In this document: positions 37,239 through 42,428 of the stretch, one piece after another | Numbering within the stretch: position 1 is the first letter of the stretch | How the letters are laid out: every line of letters begins with the position of its first letter | Source: JBOGFI01 sp050743365 | Lineage (GTDB): Bacteria; Actinomycetota; Acidimicrobiia; IMCC26256; JACDBD01 | DNA length: 42,428 nt | Direction: 5' to 3' | Assembly (NCBI GenBank): GCA_050743365.1 | Contig: JBOGFI010000218.1 | Span: forward strand, 1 to 42,428 | Notes under the pieces: generated by a model | The model's input: the letters and a program-made list of their open reading frames with translations, nothing else | The model's database searches: none | Told to the model about the DNA's origin: nothing | Made by a program: the position numbers and the translations under genes

Positions 37239-37244
37239 TACGCT
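37239..37244 (+). promoter_or_regulatory. Predicted -10 box for pafA
   Basis: TACGCT, 7 nt before ATG 37252. No Shine-Dalgarno sequence fits, so a leaderless pafA transcript is predicted. Confidence 0.45.
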
Positions 37245-37251
37245 CCGATCG

Positions 37252-38610
37252 ATGGAGCGACGCATCTTCGGGCTCGAGAACGAGTACGGGGTCACGTGCA
37301 CGCTGCGGGGCCAGCGACGCCTGAGCCCGGACGAGGTCGCTCGCTATCTGTTCCGCCGGGTCGTGTCCTGGGGCCGGTCGAGCAATGTGTTCCTCGAGAA
37401 CGGGGCCCGGCTCTACCTCGACGTGGGCAGCCACCCGGAGTACGCCACGCCGGAGTGCGACTCGATCGCCGACCTGGTCGTGCACGACAAGGCGGGAGAG
37501 CGGATCCTCGAGGGCCTGGTGCGAAGCGCCGAGCACCGCCTCCGCGAGGAGGGCATCCGGGGCGAGGTGTTCCTCTTCAAGAACAACACCGACTCGGCGG
37601 GCAACTCGTACGGTTGCCACGAGAACTACCTGGTCGAGCGGGACGGCGACTTCACGAAGTTCACCGACGTGCTCATTCCCTTCCTGGTCACACGGCAGGT
37701 CTACGCGGGGGCGGGCAAGGTGCTCCAGACGGCACGGGGCGCGATGTTCTGCCTGAGCCAGCGCGCCGAGCACATCTGGGAGGGGGTCTCGAGCGCCACC
37801 ACCCGGTCCCGTCCCATCATCAACACACGCGACGAACCCCATGCCGACGCCGAGCGCTTCCGGCGCCTGCACGTCATCGTGGGCGACTCCAACATGAGCG
37901 AGTACACGACGTTCCTCAAGATCGGCGCGACCTCGATCGTGTTGCGCATGCTCGAGGAGGACGCGGGGCCCTGGCGCGACCTGACCCTCGAGAACCCCAT
38001 CCGAGCGATCCGTGAGATCAGCCACGACCTGACGTGCCGCCGCCGCGTCCGCTTGGCAAACGGGCGCGAGCTCTCGGCCATCGAGATCCAGTCGGAGTAC
38101 CTCACGCGCGCGCTGCGCTTCGCCAAGCGACGCGGCCTGGCGCCGCTCGAGCAACGCGCCCTCGGGATGTGGGAGCACGCCATGACCCGCCTCGAGAGCG
38201 GCCCGCTGTCGCTCGACACCGAGATCGACTGGGTCGTCAAGTATCACCTCATCGAGGCCTACCGGAAGCGACACGACATTCCGCTCACCCATCCGCGCGT
38301 CGCGCTGCTCGACCTCTCGTACCACGACGTCACCCGCTCCCGGTCGCTCTACTACCTCCTCGAACGGCGCGGGCGGGTCGACCGCACGGTCAGCGACGCC
38401 GACATCGACGCGGCGGTGAGCACGCCCCCCCAGACAACCCGGGCGCGCCTGCGGGGGGCGTTCATCAAGCGAGCCAAGGAGCGCAAGCGCGACTACACCG
38501 TCGACTGGGTACACCTCAAGCTCAACGACCAGGCGCAGCGCACCGTGCTCTGCAAGGACCCGTTCAAGGCGCGCGACGACCGCGTCGAACGGCTCATCTC
38601 GAGCTTGTAG
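37252..38610 (+). CDS. pafA: Pup-protein ligase
   Basis: 452 residues, equal to the mycobacterial enzyme. MERRIFGLENEYG provides the Glu9 Mg-ATP ligand, and RLYLDVGSHPEYATPE holds the catalytic Asp57. Further shared blocks are FKNNTDSAGNSYGCHENYL, INTRDEPHADAERFRRLHVIVGDSNMSE and DLTCRRRVR. It phosphorylates the C-terminal Glu of deamidated Pup and joins it to substrate lysines. Homologous to Dop in the same window, but without the Dop loop after the first strand. The DUF3866 gene starts 3 nt after the stop. Confidence 0.97.
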   Translation: MERRIFGLENEYGVTCTLRGQRRLSPDEVARYLFRRVVSWGRSSNVFLENGARLYLDVGSHPEYATPECDSIADLVVHDKAGERILEGLVRSAEHRLREEGIRGEVFLFKNNTDSAGNSYGCHENYLVERDGDFTKFTDVLIPFLVTRQVYAGAGKVLQTARGAMFCLSQRAEHIWEGVSSATTRSRPIINTRDEPHADAERFRRLHVIVGDSNMSEYTTFLKIGATSIVLRMLEEDAGPWRDLTLENPIRAIREISHDLTCRRRVRLANGRELSAIEIQSEYLTRALRFAKRRGLAPLEQRALGMWEHAMTRLESGPLSLDTEIDWVVKYHLIEAYRKRHDIPLTHPRVALLDLSYHDVTRSRSLYYLLERRGRVDRTVSDADIDAAVSTPPQTTRARLRGAFIKRAKERKRDYTVDWVHLKLNDQAQRTVLCKDPFKARDDRVERLISSL

Positions 38611-38613
38611 TCC

Positions 38614-39684
38614 GTGCCTTCGTTCCGGACGGGCGAGGTGCTGCGCGTACTCGAGGAGCGCCCGGGCCTCCAGCGCGTCGACGTCGATCTCGGCTGCGGC
38701 GCCGAGCGCGCGTACGTGCTGCCCCAGCTCACCGGCTTGGTCGCGCCCGGGGATCGTGTGGTCGTGAACACGACCGCGGTCGAGCTCGGGCTCGGGACCG
38801 GCGGCTGGCACGTCGTCCATTGGAACCTCGCGCGCGAGGCCTGGAGCGAACGCGGCCCCGGCCACATCATCAAGGGCCGGTACACGAGCCTCCAGGCCGA
38901 CGTCGGGAGCACGGAGGAGCACCTCGCCGAGCTGGCCGAGGTCGAGTCGATCGACGGCATGCCGGTGGTGGCGGCCGCGCTCCACAGCCAGGTGCCGGCG
39001 GTGGCCGCGGCGTTCAAGCACGCCGCGCCCCGGGCCCGCCTCGCGTACGTCATGACCGACGGAGCGGGACTGCCGCTGGCGCTGTCGGACCTGGTGTTCG
39101 CGCTCCAACGGAGCGGTCTCCTCGATGCCACCGTCACCTGCGGGCATGCGTTCGGGGGCAATTACGAAGCGGTCTCGATCTTCTCCGCCCTCGCGGTCGC
39201 CCGCCATGCGGCACGTGCGGACGCCACGGTGGTGGCGATGGGACCAGGCATCGTGGGCACCAACACCCGCCTCGGCTTCAGCGGCATGGAGGTCGGGCCG
39301 ATCCTCGACGCCGCCACCGCGCTCGGCGGGAAGCCGATCGCGTGCCTGCGGGTCTCGTTCGCCGACCCCCGCTCGCGACACGCCGGCCTCTCCCACCACA
39401 GCCGCACCGCGCTCCGGCTCGCATGCCGCGAGCGGGTGTCGGTGGCCGTCCCCCGCTTGGGGGGGGACCACGACGCCCGGCTGCGCGCCGAGCTCGCGGA
39501 CGCCGCCCTCGACCGCCGCCACGACCTCGTCGATGTCGACCCGCCCGATGTGCTCGCCCTCTTCGAGCGCCATGGCCTCGACGTGGTCTCGATGGGCCGC
39601 GCCGCCGCCGACGATCCTGCCCTGTACCTTGCCGGCGCCGCGGCCGGTGCACTCGCGGCCGCGCGCCTCGGGGGCCATGGCTGA
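38614..39684 (+). CDS. DUF3866 family protein
   Basis: 356 residues. RVVVNTTAVELGLGTGGWHVVHWNL near residue 48-72 and VAMGPGIVGTNTRLGFSGMEVGPILDA are hallmarks of DUF3866. LSHHSRTALRLA also recurs in the family. The gene is commonly found in the actinobacterial pafA-pafB-pafC region, but its function is unknown. GTG 38614 follows the pafA stop closely and the end overlaps pafB by 8 bases, so it is part of the same operon. No signal peptide or membrane helix. Confidence 0.85.
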   Translation: MPSFRTGEVLRVLEERPGLQRVDVDLGCGAERAYVLPQLTGLVAPGDRVVVNTTAVELGLGTGGWHVVHWNLAREAWSERGPGHIIKGRYTSLQADVGSTEEHLAELAEVESIDGMPVVAAALHSQVPAVAAAFKHAAPRARLAYVMTDGAGLPLALSDLVFALQRSGLLDATVTCGHAFGGNYEAVSIFSALAVARHAARADATVVAMGPGIVGTNTRLGFSGMEVGPILDAATALGGKPIACLRVSFADPRSRHAGLSHHSRTALRLACRERVSVAVPRLGGDHDARLRAELADAALDRRHDLVDVDPPDVLALFERHGLDVVSMGRAAADDPALYLAGAAAGALAAARLGGHG

Positions 39685-40600
39685 CCGGCTGGAACGGCTG
39701 ACCAACCTGGTTGCGACGCTGCTCGACACGCGCCGGCCCCTGACGCTCCCGGAGCTGGTCACGAGCGTGCCGGGCTATCCACCCGACAAGGCGTCGTACC
39801 GCCGGCAGTTCGAACGCGACAAGGAGACCCTGCGAGGGATCGGCATCCCGGTCGAGACCGAGCCCGTCGACGCGCTCGGCGCCGAGGTCGGATACCGGAT
39901 CCGGCCCGAGGAGTACTACCTCCCGGACCTGGGGTTGACGCCCGAGGAGCAGGCCGCCCTCCACGTGGCCGTGACCGCGGTGGTCCTTCCTGGCGGCGCG
40001 GGCCCCGAGGCGCTCTGGAAGCTCGGTGGCCTGGAGGGCGAAGGCGCCAGCGCGGTCGCGGCGTTGCCGACGGTGCCGCAGGTCCCTGCCCTGTTCGCTG
40101 CCTGCCGGGAGCGCGCGACGGTGACGTTCACGCACCGTGGCGCACACCGCCGCCTCGACCCGTGGGGGATCGTCTTCCGGCGCGGTCACTGGTACGTGGT
40201 CGGCCACGACCACGATCGGGGCGGGACCCGCACGTTCCGGGTCGACCGCATCGAGGGCGACGTCGAGGCGGGCGCTGCGGGCGCCTTCACGCCTCCGGCG
40301 GGGCTCGACCCCTCGTCGCTCCTGGGCGACCAGCCGTGGCAGTACGGGGAGGACGAGCCCGTCCACGCCCACCTGCTCGTCGACCCGCCGCATGCGAGCG
40401 CGCTGGTCGAGCAGGTGGGAGAGCAGGCGGTGCTCGAACGACGTGACGACGGCAGCGTGGTCCTCGCTCTGCCCGTCACGAACACCGCGGCCTTCCGGTC
40501 GTTCGTGCTCGGCCTGCTCGACGGGGCGGAAGTGCTCGCGCCGCCGGAGCTGCGCCGCGAGATCGTGACCTGGCTCGAGCAGTTGGCAAGGGCCTCGTGA
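39677..40600 (+). CDS. pafB: PafB, WYL-domain transcription regulator
   Basis: 307 residues. An N-terminal winged helix (ERLTNLVATLLDTRRPLTLPELVTSVPGY, YRRQFERDKETLRGIGIPVET) is followed by a WYL domain with HRRLDPWGIVFRRGHWYVVGHDHDRGGTRTFRVDRI. PafB and PafC form a heterodimer that activates the RecA/LexA-independent DNA-damage response in mycobacteria and other actinobacteria. ATG 39677 overlaps the DUF3866 stop by 8 bases, and the stop overlaps pafC by GTGA. It regulates DNA repair rather than pupylation. Confidence 0.93.
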   Translation: MADRLERLTNLVATLLDTRRPLTLPELVTSVPGYPPDKASYRRQFERDKETLRGIGIPVETEPVDALGAEVGYRIRPEEYYLPDLGLTPEEQAALHVAVTAVVLPGGAGPEALWKLGGLEGEGASAVAALPTVPQVPALFAACRERATVTFTHRGAHRRLDPWGIVFRRGHWYVVGHDHDRGGTRTFRVDRIEGDVEAGAAGAFTPPAGLDPSSLLGDQPWQYGEDEPVHAHLLVDPPHASALVEQVGEQAVLERRDDGSVVLALPVTNTAAFRSFVLGLLDGAEVLAPPELRREIVTWLEQLARAS

Positions 40601-41550
40601 GCCCGCGCCCGCTACCGGGCCCGCGGTTGCGCCGTGTGCTCGCGCTGGTCCCGTGGATCGCAGAGCATCCCGGCACCCGACTCGCCGACATCGCGGCGCG
40701 CTTCGGGATCAGCGAGGCGGACCTGGACCGCGACCTCGAGCTCATCTTCATGTGCGGGCTGCCGCCCTACACCCCCGATCGCCTGATGGACGTCGACATC
40801 ACCGACGGACGCGTGTGGATTCGGCTCGCCGAGTACTTCTCTCGTCCGGTCCGACTCGCGCCCGACGAGGGCCTCGCCCTCCTCGCCGCGGGCCGAGCGC
40901 TGCTCGACGTCCCCGGCTCCGACGAGCACGGGGCCCTCGCGACCGCACTCGACAAGCTCGAGCGCGCCCTCGGTGCGGGGGATGGGCTGTCGGTCGAGGT
41001 GGGTGACCCGCCCTGCCTCGAGGAGCTCCGGGACGCCGCGACCGAGGGGCATCGGGTCGAGATCGACTACTACTCGTTCGGGCGCGACGCGCTCACGACC
41101 CGGAAGATCGACCCGCATGCGGTGTTCCACGCGTTTGGGCACTGGTACGCCGATGCGTGGTGCCACCTCGTCGACGCCGACCGTCTGTTCCGGGTGGACC
41201 GTGTCCGGGCGGTGCGCCCGACCGGCGAGGCGTTCGAGCCGCGTGTCGAGCGGGCCGAGCGTGTTCCCGAGACCGTGTACCGGCCGAGCCCCGACGACCC
41301 GCGCGTGACGCTCGAGCTCCCGCCCGAGGCCGGCTGGGTCGCGGAGAGCTACCCGTACGAGGAGCTGAAGGAGCTGCGCGACGGATCGTGGCGCCTCGTG
41401 TTGGCGGTGAGCGAGCGTGCCTGGCTCGAACGGCTGCTCCTCCAACTGGGGCGCGAAGTGCGCGTGGTCGCCCCCGACAGCCTCCGCTCCGTCGGCGCCG
41501 CGGCGGCGGCGCGTCTACTCGGTCGGTACGGGCGAGACGTGCGAGGATGA
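40597..41550 (+). CDS. pafC: PafC, WYL-domain transcription regulator
   Basis: 317 residues with the same plan as PafB: an N-terminal helix-turn-helix (LADIAARFGISEADLDRDLELI) and a WYL domain containing HWYADAWCHLVDADRLFRVDRVRAV, where the WYL motif is degenerate. The C-terminal WCX region includes SYPYEELKELRDGSWRLVLAVSERAWLERLLLQLG. It works as the partner of PafB. The GTG start overlaps pafB, and the stop overlaps the lepB ATG as ATGA, so lepB is coupled to it. Confidence 0.93.
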   Translation: MSPRPLPGPRLRRVLALVPWIAEHPGTRLADIAARFGISEADLDRDLELIFMCGLPPYTPDRLMDVDITDGRVWIRLAEYFSRPVRLAPDEGLALLAAGRALLDVPGSDEHGALATALDKLERALGAGDGLSVEVGDPPCLEELRDAATEGHRVEIDYYSFGRDALTTRKIDPHAVFHAFGHWYADAWCHLVDADRLFRVDRVRAVRPTGEAFEPRVERAERVPETVYRPSPDDPRVTLELPPEAGWVAESYPYEELKELRDGSWRLVLAVSERAWLERLLLQLGREVRVVAPDSLRSVGAAAAARLLGRYGRDVRG

Positions 41551-42410
41551 CGGGAAGTGGAACAGAGCCGGTGACCGACCCGAAGCCAGTCTCCGACGTC
41601 GAGACCACTCGGATCGCGCCCGAGACGCCCGGGTCGGGTCCGGCAGCGTCGCCCGACGGCGCCGGGCGCGTCGAGGCGCGCCACGTGCGGAGCCGCCGGG
41701 ACCCATGGAAGCCCCTGCTGGAGTGGGTGATGCTGATCGGTGGCGCCCTGCTCGTCGCCCTCGTGATCAAGACGCCCGAGAAACCTGGGTCCGGTCCCGC
41801 AGTGTTGCCCGACGGCGCCGGGCGCGTCGAGGGCCGTCCCGTGCGGGGCCGTCGGGACCCACGGAAGGTCCTGCTGGAGTGGGTGATGCTGATCGTCGGC
41901 GCCCTGCTCGTCGCCTTCGTGATCAAGACGTTCCTGTTCCAGGCGTTCTACATCCCCTCGGAGTCGATGGTGCCGACGCTCCAGGTGAATGACCGCGTGC
42001 TCGTCAACAAGCTGAGCTACCGGCTGCACGACGTGAACCGGGGAGACATCGTCGTCTTCGAGGCGCCCGATCAGGCCGAGGGGATCCGGGACCTCGTGAA
42101 GCGCGTCGTCGGGTTGCCGGGTGAGACGGTGGAGTTCCGCGACGGCAACGTGTACATCGACGGGAAGCTGCTCGACGAGCCCTACCTCCCGGACGGCGCC
42201 CAGACAAACCCGCGCGGGAATTTCCACCAGGGTTGCGAGCCACCCGTCGCCAGGACTACGTGCGTCGTCCCGGTGGGGAGCTACCTCGTGCTCGGCGACA
42301 ACCGCATCGACTCGAGGGACGGGCGTGATATCGGCCCGATCAAGGAGTCGGACATCGTGGGGCGCGTGTTCCTGCGGATCTGGCCCCTCGACGACCTCGG
42401 CTTTCTCTGA
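41547..42410 (+). CDS. lepB: Signal peptidase I with duplicated N-terminal anchor
   Basis: 287 residues. Box B YIPSESMVPTL contains the catalytic Ser140; box D DLVKRVVGLPGE contains the general-base Lys185; box E LGDNRIDSRDGRDIGP is intact. It removes signal peptides on the outer face of the membrane. The N-terminus is unusual: residues 28-79 and 80-131 are tandem copies, each with an R-rich stretch and a membrane helix (WVMLIGGALLVALVIKT, WVMLIVGALLVAFVIKT). Only the second copy leads into the catalytic domain. ATG 41547 overlaps pafC. The rest, to the window end at 42428, is non-coding as far as seen. Confidence 0.93.
   Translation: MTGSGTEPVTDPKPVSDVETTRIAPETPGSGPAASPDGAGRVEARHVRSRRDPWKPLLEWVMLIGGALLVALVIKTPEKPGSGPAVLPDGAGRVEGRPVRGRRDPRKVLLEWVMLIVGALLVAFVIKTFLFQAFYIPSESMVPTLQVNDRVLVNKLSYRLHDVNRGDIVVFEAPDQAEGIRDLVKRVVGLPGETVEFRDGNVYIDGKLLDEPYLPDGAQTNPRGNFHQGCEPPVARTTCVVPVGSYLVLGDNRIDSRDGRDIGPIKESDIVGRVFLRIWPLDDLGFL
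41628..41939 (+). repeat. Two tandem 156-base copies within lepB
   Basis: Copy 1 at 41628-41783, copy 2 at 41784-41939. Hand alignment of the first 147 bases of each gives 17 differences (about 88% identity), and 40 of 49 encoded residues match. The unit encodes the cytoplasmic R-rich leader plus the membrane helix of the peptidase. Confidence 0.85.
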
Positions 42411-42428
42411 TTGCGGGGGGTCAGAGAC

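Noticed and set aside
1..42428. CRISPR arrays, tRNA or rRNA genes, riboswitches
   Set aside because: Searched by eye for regular repeats, the T-loop GGTTCGANTCC and rRNA-like stretches; none found. A covariance-model search (tRNAscan, Infernal) would be decisive.

Overview
The window is 42.4 kb of very GC-rich, densely packed bacterial DNA with 39 protein-coding genes that I can support, one of them cut by the left edge. It carries a complete Pup-proteasome locus, a fused F420 FO synthase and an actinobacterial-style pentose-phosphate cluster, and many start codons lie directly behind a TANNNT box. Together these point to Actinobacteriota, most likely Acidimicrobiia or a near relative. The class is inference; the phylum is well supported. 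I saw no rRNA, tRNA, CRISPR array, insertion sequence or prophage, and no gap without a gene exceeds 300 bases.

Layout. 2-767: the 3' end of a glycolate-oxidase iron-sulfur subunit and a small helical protein. 771-5243 (minus): FO synthase fbiC, a PfkB sugar/nucleoside kinase and a LOG-family phosphoribohydrolase. 5479-11945: pentose-phosphate genes tkt-tal and zwf-pgl (minus), split by an oppositely oriented gene fusing a methyltransferase to a mismatch uracil-DNA glycosylase. 11956-13520 (minus): a FIST protein and an unrecognised partner. 13661-14260: a cysteine-dioxygenase-like cupin. 14272-20547 (minus): one tightly overlapping operon, GH84 hexosaminidase, glycosyltransferase, nagA, lutA, lutB, lutC. 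This links amino-sugar release to lactate oxidation. 20591-25698 (plus): AMP-forming acyl-CoA synthetase, a split ADP-forming acyl-CoA synthetase and a D-Ala-D-Ala carboxypeptidase. 25794-26611: three small proteins, at least two of them membrane proteins.

26653-41550 is the most interesting part. A ThiS/TtuB-like ubiquitin-fold sulfur carrier, a TtuA-type tRNA thiolase and TrmI (tRNA m1A58 methyltransferase) form a tRNA-stabilising module. A MarP-like membrane protease and a divergent 3Fe-4S-type ferredoxin follow. Then comes the Pup-proteasome system: arc/mpa, dop, pup, prcB, prcA, pafA, a DUF3866 protein, pafB and pafC. Pup ends in GGQ, so Dop must deamidate it before PafA ligates it; Arc ends in GQYL, the gate-opening tail that docks on the PrcA/PrcB core. 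An endonuclease VII-like HNH gene with foreign codon use and a small basic ORF sit between pup and prcB, where the two are normally adjacent. The window ends with lepB, whose N-terminal membrane anchor has been tandemly duplicated.

Regulation. At least ten genes have a TAGGCT-like -10 box 6-9 nt upstream of the start codon and little or no Shine-Dalgarno sequence, which predicts leaderless mRNAs. One such box (20553-20559) is symmetric and could fire in both directions. Another, with a -35 box 17 nt away, appears to drive a 17-codon leader ORF that overlaps the ferredoxin start by ATGA. Coordinates were derived by hand, and functions come from motif recognition rather than database searches.
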